Assembly (NCBI GenBank): GCA_963777775.1 | Contig: CAVZRL010000009.1 | Coordinates: 1,240,001-1,304,000 of the forward strand | DNA from: WHSW01 sp963777775 | GTDB taxonomy: Bacteria > Actinomycetota > Thermoleophilia > Solirubrobacterales > 70-9 | Direction: 5' to 3' | DNA: 64,000 nt | Part shown: in pieces, positions 53,835-61,423 of the stretch | How the letters are laid out: the number at the start of each line of letters is the position of its first letter | Position numbering within the stretch: the stretch's first letter is position 1 | Notes under the pieces: model-generated | Databases searched by the model: none | The model's input: the letters and a program-made list of their open reading frames with translations, nothing else | What the model was told of the DNA's origin: nothing | Made by a program: the position numbers and the translations under genes

Positions 53835-53861
53835 TTGACTCGTCAGTCAGTTCTGTAAGAT
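53835..53861 (+). promoter_or_regulatory. etfBA promoter with TetR-type palindromic operator
   Basis: TTGACT (53835-53840) and TAAGAT (53856-53861) are separated by 15 nt, short of the ideal 17. The inverted repeat TGACT-CGTC-AGTCA (53836-53849) covers the -35 box. TetR-family fatty-acid-degradation repressors bind similar TGAC/GTCA palindromes, so acyl-CoA-controlled repression is plausible (inference). Confidence 0.5.
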
Positions 53862-53894
53862 CGGCGCCGCCTCAGTTCCCCAAGGAGGATCGAC

Positions 53895-54686
53895 TTGAAA
53901 GTTTGTTGCCTCGTCAAGGAGGTCCCGGACGCTGCCGTGCAGAAGCGGATCGATCCGGGCACCAAGCGGCTCGACCGCTCGGGCGAGAAGAACCTGAACC
54001 CGTTCGACACCCACGGCATCGAGGCCGCGATGCAGATCCGCGAAGGCGACGGCGCCGAGGTGGAGGAGATCGTCGCGGTCACGATGGGCCCGGAGACCGC
54101 GGTGCGAGCGCTGCACAAGGCGGTCGCGCTCGGCGCCGACCGCTCGGTCCACCTCGCCGACGAAGCGCTCGCGGGCTCGGACGTCTGCGCGACCGGCTAT
54201 GCGCTCGCCAAGGTGCTGGAGGCCGAGCAGCCCGACCTCGTGTTGCTCGGCCAGCAGTCCGACGACGGCGAGTGCTACACGATTGGCGCCGTGGTCGCCG
54301 ACCATCTTCAGATGCCCTCGCTGACCCAGGTGATCAAGATCGAGATTGAGGACGGAAAGCTCGTCTGCGAGCGCCAGGCCGAGTACGGCTACGACACGGT
54401 CGAGGTCGACCTGCCGGCGGTGATCTCGGTCGGGGACGCGATCAACGAGCCCCGCTACCCGAGCCTGAAGGCGATCATGGGGGCGAAGAAGAAGCCACTC
54501 GACGGCAAGGCGGCCGCTGACGTCGGCATCGACGTCGCCGAGGTCGGCGAGAGCGGCTCGAAGACCCAGGTGCTGGCGATCAACCCGCCGCCGGCCAAGG
54601 AGGCGGGCGAGGTGTTCGAGGACGAGGACACCAACGAGACGGTCGAGAAGATCGTCGCCTGGCTCGACGAAAGGAAGCTGGTCTGA
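53895..54686 (+). CDS. etfB: electron transfer flavoprotein subunit beta
   Basis: 263-aa AMP-binding subunit of ETF, which takes electrons from acyl-CoA dehydrogenases. It begins KVCCLVKEVPDAAVQKRIDP; NPFDTHGIEAAMQI and LVLLGQQSDDGECYTIGAVVAD are the family signatures. TTG start, certain because AAGGAGG lies 6 nt before it and no other start fits. It overlaps etfA by 1 nt (TGATG). Confidence 0.94.
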   Translation: MKVCCLVKEVPDAAVQKRIDPGTKRLDRSGEKNLNPFDTHGIEAAMQIREGDGAEVEEIVAVTMGPETAVRALHKAVALGADRSVHLADEALAGSDVCATGYALAKVLEAEQPDLVLLGQQSDDGECYTIGAVVADHLQMPSLTQVIKIEIEDGKLVCERQAEYGYDTVEVDLPAVISVGDAINEPRYPSLKAIMGAKKKPLDGKAAADVGIDVAEVGESGSKTQVLAINPPPAKEAGEVFEDEDTNETVEKIVAWLDERKLV

Positions 54687-55663
54687 TGGGTGGAATCCTG
54701 GTCTACGCCCTCCACGACGACGAGGGCAACTTCAACAACAACTCGCTCGGCGCGATCTCGGAGGCGGCGAAGCTCGCCGGTGAGCTCGGCTCCGAGGCGG
54801 GCGTCGTCGTCGTCGGCGACGTCGCCGATGACGCCTGCGCCGGGCTCGGCGCCTACGGCGCCGCCAAGGTCTACCGCGCGAAGGGGGTCAGCGAGGGCCT
54901 CGCTCAGCCGATCGTCGACGTGATGGCAAAGGTGATCGCCGACGAGGGCTTCTCCTACGCCCTGTTCGGCGGCGGCCTGCTCGGGTTCGAGATCGGCGCC
55001 GGGCTGACCGCCCGCATGAATGCCGGCGTGACGATGGAGGTGACCGCGGTCAAGGCGGTCGACGGCAAGCTCGTCGCCGAGCGGCCGGTGCTCCAGGACT
55101 CGGCGATCGTCGACGTCGGCTACGTCGGCGAGCCCGGGATCATCATCGGGCGCCTGAACGCCTTCGACGTCAACGAGGCCGGCGGCGGTCAGGCTGAGGT
55201 CGTCGATGTCGAGGTCGAGCTCTCGGCGTGGTCGACGCGCGCGCGGATGCGCCAGCGCGGCGAGCAGCGCGGTGCCGACGTCAACATCGAGGATGCCGAC
55301 ATCCTCGTCGGCGGCGGTCGCGGCCTTGGCGAGAAGGACAACTTCAAGCTCGCCGAGGACCTCGCCGAGGCGCTCGGCGGCGCGGTGGCGGCAACCCGGG
55401 CGGTGGTCGACGCCGGTTGGTACCCCTACGCGGCCCAGATCGGCCAGACGGGCAAGACGGTGGCCCCGAAGCTCTACCTCGCGGCGGGCATCTCGGGCGC
55501 GATCCAGCACAAGGTCGGGATGCAGAGCTCCGAGAGCATCCTCGCCGTCAACAAGGACCCGAACGCCCCGATCTTCGAGTTCTGCGACCTCGGCGTGGTC
55601 GGCGACCTGCACAAGATCCTGCCGAAGCTGACCGAGGCGGTAAAGGCGAAGAAGGGCTCCTGA
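54686..55663 (+). CDS. etfA: electron transfer flavoprotein subunit alpha
   Basis: 325-aa FAD-binding subunit of ETF. The C-terminal FAD domain has VGGGRGLGEKDNFKLAEDLAE, SRAVVD-like AATRAVVDAGWYP, QIGQTGKTVAPKLYLAAGISGAIQH and AVNKDPNAPIFEFCDLGVVGDL. ATG overlaps the etfB stop, so both subunits are made 1:1. A quinone oxidoreductase gene follows 32 nt later, completing the electron path from acyl-CoA to the respiratory chain. Confidence 0.95.
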   Translation: MGGILVYALHDDEGNFNNNSLGAISEAAKLAGELGSEAGVVVVGDVADDACAGLGAYGAAKVYRAKGVSEGLAQPIVDVMAKVIADEGFSYALFGGGLLGFEIGAGLTARMNAGVTMEVTAVKAVDGKLVAERPVLQDSAIVDVGYVGEPGIIIGRLNAFDVNEAGGGQAEVVDVEVELSAWSTRARMRQRGEQRGADVNIEDADILVGGGRGLGEKDNFKLAEDLAEALGGAVAATRAVVDAGWYPYAAQIGQTGKTVAPKLYLAAGISGAIQHKVGMQSSESILAVNKDPNAPIFEFCDLGVVGDLHKILPKLTEAVKAKKGS

Positions 55664-55695
55664 GGGGCGCTCGAGCGGCGAGCGGCGAGATCACG

Positions 55696-57393
55696 ATGTC
55701 GGTCGAACCAGCCCTCTATCCACCCCCATTCGACCCCGGCGAGCTGATCGCCGCGCCGACTGATCCCGAGGACGAGCGGATCGAGGTCGGGGTCGCGATC
55801 GTCGGTGGCGGGCCGGCCGGCCTAGCCTGCGCGAACCGGCTCCTCGACCTGCTCGCCGAGGAGCCCGAGCTGAGCGAGAAGCTCGGCGAGGTCCCGGTGG
55901 CGGTGCTCGAGAAGGGCAAGGTCGCCGGCGCGCACGAACTCTCGGGTGCGAACATGAAGCCGTCGGCGATGCGCGAGCTGTTCCCGGACCTCGACCCGGA
56001 GGACTGGCCGTTCGCCTACCAGGAGGTGACCAAGGACGCGGTCTACCTGCTGACCAGGCGGTCGGCCCTGCCGCTGAAGCCGATGCCGCCGAACTTCCGC
56101 AACCACGGCAACTACGTGATCTCGGTCTCGAAGCTGTCCCGCTTCCTCGCCGAGCAGGCCGAGGAGAAGGGCGCCTACATCCTCACCGAGACCGTCGCCG
56201 ACAAGCTGCTGGTCAGCGACCGGATCGTGCGCGGTGTTCGCTCGGGCGACCGCGGCCGCGGCAAGGACGGCGAGCCCCTGGGCAACTTCGAGCCCGGCTC
56301 CGACGTGGTCGCGAGGGCGACCCTGCTCGCCGAGGGCACGCTCGGCCACCTGACCCAGGCGGCGATCGACTACTTCGACCTCGCCGGATCACTGCCGGTT
56401 CGCTGGGAGCTGGGGGTGAAGGAGGTCTGGGAGGTCGGCGAGCCGCTCGACCGGGTGATCCACACGATGGGCTGGCCGCTTCGCAAGCGGCCGAAGTACA
56501 ACGAGTTCGGCGGCAGCTTCATCTACCCGATGGGCTCCGACAAGCTCTGCATCGGGATGGTGATCGGGCTCGACTACACCGACTCCACCCTCTCCTGCCA
56601 CGACCTGCTCCAGGAGCTGAAGACGCACCCGTTCGTCGCCAAGCTGCTCCACAACGGCAAGCGGGTCGCCTGGGGAGCGAAGACGATCCCCTCCGGTGGC
56701 TTCTTCGCGCTCCCGCGCACCCTCGCGGTGCCCGGGATGGCGATCGCGGGCGACGCGGCCAGCATGGTCAACGTGCCGACCCTGAAGGGCGTCCACTACG
56801 CGATGCACGCCGGCATCTACGCGGCGGACGCGATCTTCGAAGCGCTGAAACGCGACTCGGTCAACCTCGAGGCCTACGACGAGCGGGTCCGCAAGTCGGC
56901 GATCGGCAACGACCTGTTCGAGTCGCGCAACATGCGCCAGCCGTTCTCGAAGGGCTTCTTCGTCGGCGGCGCGATGGCGAGCGCGATGACCGTCACCAAG
57001 GGCCTGTTCCCCGGCGGCCAGTGGAAGTACGAGCCCGACACCGAGATCGCGATGAGTGACGGCGGTGCGTCACGAAGCTATCCCGAGCCCGACAACGAGC
57101 TCACCTTCAACAAGCTCGACTCGGTGTTCCTGTCGGGCAACGCAACCCGCGACGATGCCCCCAACCACGTTCGGATCCAAAGCCATGTGCCGCGCGAGCT
57201 GGCCAAGACCTGGGTCAACCTCTGCCCGGCACAGGTCTACGAGATCCCCGAGGACCAGCTCGCCAACGGCGCCGCCGAGGTCGACGTGCGCGTGACCGCC
57301 TCGAACTGCGTCCAGTGCGGGGCGATCAACGCCAAGGGCGGGCGGCTGACGATGCCCGAGGGCGGCGACGGGCCGTTGTATCAGGAGACCTGA
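55696..57393 (+). CDS. electron transfer flavoprotein-ubiquinone oxidoreductase family (ETF-QO)
   Basis: 565-aa membrane-associated flavoprotein passing electrons from ETF to quinone. The FAD motif is VGGGPAGLACA near 35; SKLSRFLAEQAEEKGA and KGVHYAMHAGIYAADAIFEAL are typical. The C-terminal FeS region has Cys510 (CPAQVYE), Cys538 and Cys541 (NCVQC), but the fourth cluster Cys of the classical NCVHCKTC motif is absent and the loop is about five residues shorter. The cluster may be altered or use another ligand. A much longer upstream frame lies inside etfA and is rejected. Confidence 0.9.
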   Translation: MSVEPALYPPPFDPGELIAAPTDPEDERIEVGVAIVGGGPAGLACANRLLDLLAEEPELSEKLGEVPVAVLEKGKVAGAHELSGANMKPSAMRELFPDLDPEDWPFAYQEVTKDAVYLLTRRSALPLKPMPPNFRNHGNYVISVSKLSRFLAEQAEEKGAYILTETVADKLLVSDRIVRGVRSGDRGRGKDGEPLGNFEPGSDVVARATLLAEGTLGHLTQAAIDYFDLAGSLPVRWELGVKEVWEVGEPLDRVIHTMGWPLRKRPKYNEFGGSFIYPMGSDKLCIGMVIGLDYTDSTLSCHDLLQELKTHPFVAKLLHNGKRVAWGAKTIPSGGFFALPRTLAVPGMAIAGDAASMVNVPTLKGVHYAMHAGIYAADAIFEALKRDSVNLEAYDERVRKSAIGNDLFESRNMRQPFSKGFFVGGAMASAMTVTKGLFPGGQWKYEPDTEIAMSDGGASRSYPEPDNELTFNKLDSVFLSGNATRDDAPNHVRIQSHVPRELAKTWVNLCPAQVYEIPEDQLANGAAEVDVRVTASNCVQCGAINAKGGRLTMPEGGDGPLYQET

Positions 57394-57406
57394 AGCCAAC
57401 CTCGAG

Positions 57407-58015
57407 TTGCCACCTGAGGTCGAGGTCAGATTGCGGGACGGGTCGTCGATCGTCGTCAGGCCGATCCGGCCCGACGACAAAGGCGCGCTCGAGGCGGGGT
57501 TCGCGCGGCTCAGCGAGCAGTCGCGCTACCAGCGCTTCCTGACCGTGATCAGCCGGCTGTCGGCGAGCGAGCTTCGCTACCTGACCGAGGTCGACCATCA
57601 CGACCACGAGGCGCTGATCGCCTTCGATCGCGAGGGCGGGGAGCCGGTCGGGGTCGGGCGTTTCGTGCGGCTCGAGGACGGCGTCAGCGCAGAGGCCGCG
57701 GTGACCATCGTCGACGAGTGGCACGGAAGGGGCGCCGGGACCGCGATCTGCAGCCTGCTCGCCGACCGCGCCCGCGCCGAGGGCGTCGAGCGGTTCACCG
57801 CTCGTCTGCTGGCCGCCAACGAGACGATGTTCGAGGTTCTCGCTTCGCTCGGGCCGGCCCGGGTCACCTCTCGCGACTCGGGTGCGGTCGAGGTCGAGAT
57901 CGAGCTGCCCGAGCGGGGGATCGGCGATCACATGGCGGGCGTGCTGCGGGTCACGGCAGGCGGACCGGTCGAGCTCGCGACGCCGCCCTGGGGCCTGCAT
58001 GAGGCGGAAGGCTGA
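57407..58015 (+). CDS. GNAT-family N-acetyltransferase
   Basis: 202-aa acetyl-CoA-dependent transferase. It starts VEVRLRDGSSIVVRPIRPDDKGALEAGFARLS, the entry typical of the Pat-type GNAT domain; the acetyl-CoA loop is DEWHGRGAGTAICSLLADRA. A C-terminal extension of ~50 residues follows the GNAT core. TTG start, 13 nt after the ETF-QO gene. In this group protein-lysine acetylation regulates acyl-CoA metabolism, which would suit the neighbourhood, but there is no cAMP-binding domain. Confidence 0.82.
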   Translation: MPPEVEVRLRDGSSIVVRPIRPDDKGALEAGFARLSEQSRYQRFLTVISRLSASELRYLTEVDHHDHEALIAFDREGGEPVGVGRFVRLEDGVSAEAAVTIVDEWHGRGAGTAICSLLADRARAEGVERFTARLLAANETMFEVLASLGPARVTSRDSGAVEVEIELPERGIGDHMAGVLRVTAGGPVELATPPWGLHEAEG

Positions 58016-58022
58016 CCGCGAC

Positions 58023-58883
58023 TCAGTTCGCGGGCCGGCCCTCGGCGACGAAATCCGCGACCAGCTCGGCAACCGGGCCGGGCTGATCGAGGGGGACGAA
58101 GGTCCGCGCGTCGCTCACCCGCTCGACCCGCCCGTCGGGAACGATCGCCGCCAGGCGCTCGGCGTCGGCGAGCTTGAAGAAGCGGTCCTCCGGCGCCCAG
58201 GCGAAGCGGACCGGACGCTCGAAGCCGCGCAGCTTCTCGGCCGCGTCCAGGGTGTGGCGCTTGTCGGCGCCGGCGGTGAAAGCGCGCGCGTTCTCGCGTA
58301 CCGCGGGATCGGTGAGCGTCGGCTCGAGCCAGTCGGCGACCAGCTCGGGAGGGATCGGCCGCTTGGCGAGCAGGCCGTACGTCGCCCTGGCGACGGCGCC
58401 GATCCGAAACGGGGCCGCGAGCGCGGCCATCCCGCCCGGCAGCCGGGCAATCGGCGGCATGAGGCTGAACGGAAAGGGTGGAAAGTGCTCGAACAGGTCG
58501 CAGTTCGTCAGCACCAGCCGCTCGACCCGCTCGGGATGGTTCGCCGCGACGAGCTGTGAGATCGCGCCGCCGCTGTCGTTGCCGACCAGGGTCGCCCGCC
58601 CGACGCCGAGCGCGTCCATGAACGCGACCACCGTCCGCGCCATCCCCGGCGGGGAGAAGTCGGCGCCCGGGCCGAGCGCGATCCGGTGTGAGCCCATCGG
58701 CCAGTCCGGGACCAGGCAGCGAAACCGCCCCGAGAGCTGCTCCGCGGTGCCCTGCCAGAGCCGGCCGTCGACGAGCAGCCCGTGGACGAAGAGGATCGGC
58801 TCGCCGTCGCCGAGCTCGCGGTAGGCGATCCTGCCTCCCGGGACCTCGGCTGTGCGCCGCGCCGCTCCGGCGTCCTCACTCAT
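58023..58883 (-). CDS. alpha/beta hydrolase of the haloalkane dehalogenase/epoxide hydrolase-like type
   Basis: 286-aa alpha/beta-hydrolase fold. FVHGLLVDGRLW is the oxyanion-hole strand; the nucleophile elbow GNDSGG puts Asp, not Ser, at the catalytic position, as in haloalkane dehalogenases and epoxide hydrolases. The position where the catalytic His is expected reads SDARTFVPLDQPG, with Thr instead of His. It overlaps the universal stress protein gene by 8 nt and is cotranscribed with it. Activity is doubtful without His. Confidence 0.8.
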   Translation of the reverse strand: MSEDAGAARRTAEVPGGRIAYRELGDGEPILFVHGLLVDGRLWQGTAEQLSGRFRCLVPDWPMGSHRIALGPGADFSPPGMARTVVAFMDALGVGRATLVGNDSGGAISQLVAANHPERVERLVLTNCDLFEHFPPFPFSLMPPIARLPGGMAALAAPFRIGAVARATYGLLAKRPIPPELVADWLEPTLTDPAVRENARAFTAGADKRHTLDAAEKLRGFERPVRFAWAPEDRFFKLADAERLAAIVPDGRVERVSDARTFVPLDQPGPVAELVADFVAEGRPAN

Positions 58884-59616
58884 CGGTGACTCCGACGCCC
58901 GACCGCGGCACGACCAGCACCGGACAGGCCGCCTTGCGCATCACCTCGGCCGCCACGCTGCCGAGCAGCGCCCGTCGCACCGGCCCGTGATTGCGTGATC
59001 CGACGACCAGCAGGTCGAGGCCGGCGGAGCGCTCGGCGAGCACTTCGGCCGGATCGCCGTCTCCCTCGGCGACGGTGATCGTCTCGACCGAGGCTCCGAG
59101 ATCGGCGGCGAGCCCGTTCGCGACATCGCGAGCGTGTCCGGCCTGGTTTCGGCCATCGAAGCCGACTCCGATCGAGGCGATCTCGAGCCTGTCCCGGTCC
59201 GCGAACCCGATCGGCGCGATCAGCACCGCGCACGGGGCGCCATGCAGGAGGTGCTCGCCGACGCTTCCGGGGAGCACCCGGCCGAGCCCGCCGCGGTGGG
59301 TTGAGCCGAGCACGATCACGTCGGCATGCTCGGCCTCGGCGAACTCCGACAGGGCGCGGGCGGCCGCAACCCCGCCGAAGGTGCGCAGCTCGAACGGCGT
59401 CCCCTCCAGGACCTCCCGGGCCGAGGTCGAGAGTCGATCCTCGGTCTCGGCTGTGGCGCGCTCGTAGGCGTCGGCAGGAGTGGCGAGCGGGTCGAGCTCG
59501 AGCGCCGCGACGAGGATCAGCTCGGCCCCCTCGATCGCGGCCAGCCCTCGCGCGAGTGCCAGCGCGTCCCGGGCGTGCTCGTGCCCGTCGTATCCGACCA
59601 GGATCTTGCGGTACAT
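58876..59616 (-). CDS. tandem universal stress protein (UspA)
   Basis: 246-aa cytoplasmic protein with two Usp domains. The first starts RKILVGYDGHEHARDALALARGLA and has the ATP-binding motif GSTHRGGLGRVLPGS; the second is shorter, with VGSRNHGPVRRALLGS. Both G-x2-G-x9-G-S/T patterns are essentially intact, so ATP binding is likely. The ATG at 59616 lies 9 nt after a TAGGCT box. Usp proteins in actinobacteria respond to hypoxia or stationary phase. Confidence 0.9.
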   Translation of the reverse strand: MYRKILVGYDGHEHARDALALARGLAAIEGAELILVAALELDPLATPADAYERATAETEDRLSTSAREVLEGTPFELRTFGGVAAARALSEFAEAEHADVIVLGSTHRGGLGRVLPGSVGEHLLHGAPCAVLIAPIGFADRDRLEIASIGVGFDGRNQAGHARDVANGLAADLGASVETITVAEGDGDPAEVLAERSAGLDLLVVGSRNHGPVRRALLGSVAAEVMRKAACPVLVVPRSGVGVTDE

Positions 59617-59625
59617 CGGACCGGC

Positions 59626-59631
59626 AGCCTA
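59626..59631 (-). promoter_or_regulatory. -10 box TAGGCT of the Usp operon
   Basis: TAGGCT on the minus strand, 9 nt before the ATG at 59616; back-to-back with the rpmE box. Confidence 0.5.
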
Positions 59632-59646
59632 GTGCCTGGGGGCGGC

Positions 59647-59652
59647 TAGAAT
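59647..59652 (+). promoter_or_regulatory. -10 box TAGAAT, leaderless-type promoter of rpmE
   Basis: TAGAAT ends 8 nt before the ATG at 59661. Confidence 0.55.
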
Positions 59653-59660
59653 CGAGTCCG

Positions 59661-59870
59661 ATGAAGACCGGCATCCACCCCGAATACGTGCTCTCACACG
59701 TGCACTGCTCGTGCGGAAACGAGTTCTATACCCGCTCGACCAAGCCCGACCTGCACGTCGAGATCTGCTCCGCCTGCCACCCGTTCTACACCGGCAAGCA
59801 GAAGCTGGTCGACACCGGGGGCCGGGTCGAGCGGTTCAAGCGCCGCGCCGCCCGCAGCAAGCAGGGCTGA
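59661..59870 (+). CDS. rpmE: 50S ribosomal protein L31 (zinc-binding form)
   Basis: 69-aa ribosomal protein. GIHPEYVLSHVHCSCGNEFYTRS and the second pair EICSACHPFYTGKQK give the Cys ligands of the zinc-containing (C+) type; actinobacteria often switch to a zinc-free paralogue under zinc limitation. It heads the conserved rpmE-DUF1385-prfA-prmC-tsaC block. TAGAAT 8 nt upstream of the ATG indicates a leaderless mRNA. Confidence 0.96.
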   Translation: MKTGIHPEYVLSHVHCSCGNEFYTRSTKPDLHVEICSACHPFYTGKQKLVDTGGRVERFKRRAARSKQG

Positions 59871-59881
59871 GCCGGCGCCCG

Positions 59882-60880
59882 ATGGACGCCGACGGCTCGG
59901 CCGGCGCCGGGCCCGCGCTCGAAGCGGCCCGCATGCCCGACGGCAAGCCGGTCGCCGCGTGCGATGCCCCGATCGGGGGCCAGGCGGTGCTCGAGGGCGT
60001 GATGATGCGCGGCGTCTCGACCTGGGCGGTCGCGGTCCGCGAGCCCGAGGGCGAGGTCCTGGTCAGCTCCGACCCGCTCGTCTCGTGGGCGAAGCGGCAC
60101 CGGATCTGGCGCCTGCCCGTGATCCGCGGCGTGGTCGCGCTCGGCGAGTCGCTCAAGATCGGCTTTCGCGCCCTCGCCTTCTCGGCCAACGCGCAGCTCG
60201 AGGAGGGCGAGGAGGGCGAGAAGGAGGAGATCGGCGGCTGGATGTGGGGGCTGACGATCGCGCTTTCGATGGCGCTCGCGATCGGGCTCTTCTTCGTCGT
60301 CCCGGTCAGCGCCACCAGCCTGATCAAGGACTGGCTCGGCTCGGCCTGGCTGTTCTGGCTCGTCGAGGGGATCCTGCGAACGGCGATCTTCATCGGCTAC
60401 ATCGTTGCGATTAGCCGGCTGCCCGACCTGCGGCGGGTGTTCGAGTACCACGGCGCCGAGCACAAGACGATCTCCTGTCACGAGGCCGGGGACCTACTGG
60501 TGCCCGAGCGCGCCGAGGCCTACTCGCGCCTGCACCCGCGCTGCGGGACCAGCTTCCTGCTGATCGTGATGGTGCTGGCGATCTTCGTCTTCGCGCCGAT
60601 CGGGCTTCCCGCGTGGTACTGGCTGGTGCTCTCGCGGATCCTCGGTATCCCGCTGCTCGCAGGTCTCTCCTACGAGGTGATCAAGTGGGCCGGCCGCAAC
60701 CGCCGCCGGCGCTGGGTGCGGGCGCTGATGTGGCCCGGATTGATGCTCCAGAACCTGACCACCCGCGAGCCCGATCGCGACCAGCTCGCGGTCGCGATCG
60801 CGGCCCTGGAGGCGGTGCTCGCGGTCGAGAACCCCGCCGAGACAGCGGACGATCGCGACGCGATCGAGATCGTCGCCTGA
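59882..60880 (+). CDS. DUF1385 membrane protein
   Basis: 332-aa protein of the DUF1385 family, predicted metal-dependent enzyme. GGQAVLEGVMMRG near the N-terminus, FEYHGAEHKTISCHEAGD and LHPRCGTSFLL are the signature His/Cys-rich motifs. Three to four membrane helices lie around 120-145, 160-180 and 215-255. ATG 11 nt after rpmE. The family is almost always found beside rpmE and prfA in this block; its function is unknown. Confidence 0.88.
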   Translation: MDADGSAGAGPALEAARMPDGKPVAACDAPIGGQAVLEGVMMRGVSTWAVAVREPEGEVLVSSDPLVSWAKRHRIWRLPVIRGVVALGESLKIGFRALAFSANAQLEEGEEGEKEEIGGWMWGLTIALSMALAIGLFFVVPVSATSLIKDWLGSAWLFWLVEGILRTAIFIGYIVAISRLPDLRRVFEYHGAEHKTISCHEAGDLLVPERAEAYSRLHPRCGTSFLLIVMVLAIFVFAPIGLPAWYWLVLSRILGIPLLAGLSYEVIKWAGRNRRRRWVRALMWPGLMLQNLTTREPDRDQLAVAIAALEAVLAVENPAETADDRDAIEIVA

Positions 60881-60899
60881 GCCGGGCCGGCATGCTCGA

Positions 60900-61220
60900 T
60901 CAGCGGTAGGGGCCGTGGATCCCGCCGCCGTTCAGCCACCGGCCATGCAGGATCCGCGACCACCACCGGCGCTCCTCACGTTCGGCGAGCTGAGCTCGTA
61001 GCTCGGATACGGCCTCCGTCGGGACGGCGGCCGGCCGCAGGCTCTCGGCCTCGGCGAGGGGGATGATCATCGCGACCGCCTTGCCGTACCGGGTCACCAC
61101 GGCCGGTCTGCCGCGGATCACCTCGCGGACCACGCGGGCGGCACGCCGGTCGAGCTCGTTCATCGTCACCTCGATCGCGGCCTGCGCCGCGGGCGCGTCT
61201 CGCTCCGCTTGTTGCTCCAT
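60900..61220 (-). CDS. Phd/YefM-type antitoxin without adjacent toxin
   Basis: 106-aa protein with a central Phd fold: EVTMNELDRRAARVVREVIRGRPAVVTRYGKAVAMIIPL in pieces (residues ~17-55). The C-terminal ~45 residues (ELRAQLAEREERRWWSRILHG) would wrap around a toxin, but no PIN, Doc or RelE-type gene flanks it on either side. It is on the opposite strand inside a conserved housekeeping block. It may be a solitary regulator or the relic of a toxin-antitoxin pair. Confidence 0.8.
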   Translation of the reverse strand: MEQQAERDAPAAQAAIEVTMNELDRRAARVVREVIRGRPAVVTRYGKAVAMIIPLAEAESLRPAAVPTEAVSELRAQLAEREERRWWSRILHGRWLNGGGIHGPYR

Positions 61221-61263
61221 CGTCGACCCCTAGATCTCCGGACCCGTGGTCCCCCCAAGAGGG

Positions 61264-61293
61264 CCTCCCGCATTTCCCGGGGAGTGCGGGAGG
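61264..61293. promoter_or_regulatory. 9-bp inverted repeat upstream of the phd-like gene and prfA
   Basis: CCTCCCGCA (61264-61272) / TGCGGGAGG (61285-61293) with a 12-nt centre. It lies in the 203-nt gap between the divergent phd-like gene and prfA, so it may be the antitoxin operator or part of the prfA leader. Confidence 0.45.
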
Positions 61294-61411
61294 GGGTGTA
61301 GAGGGGAATCATGGCCCGGGGGCGGTGCACGGAATCGGCACGCCGAGTCACACCTTTGTGGCGGGAGCGTGACGAACGCCATCGCGGGCGGGTGACGGAA
61401 GCGGCCAGCGG

Positions 61412-61417
61412 TAGCCT
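61412..61417 (+). promoter_or_regulatory. -10 box TAGCCT, leaderless-type promoter of prfA
   Basis: TAGCCT ends 6 nt before the GTG at 61424. Confidence 0.55.
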
Positions 61418-61423
61418 CAGCGC

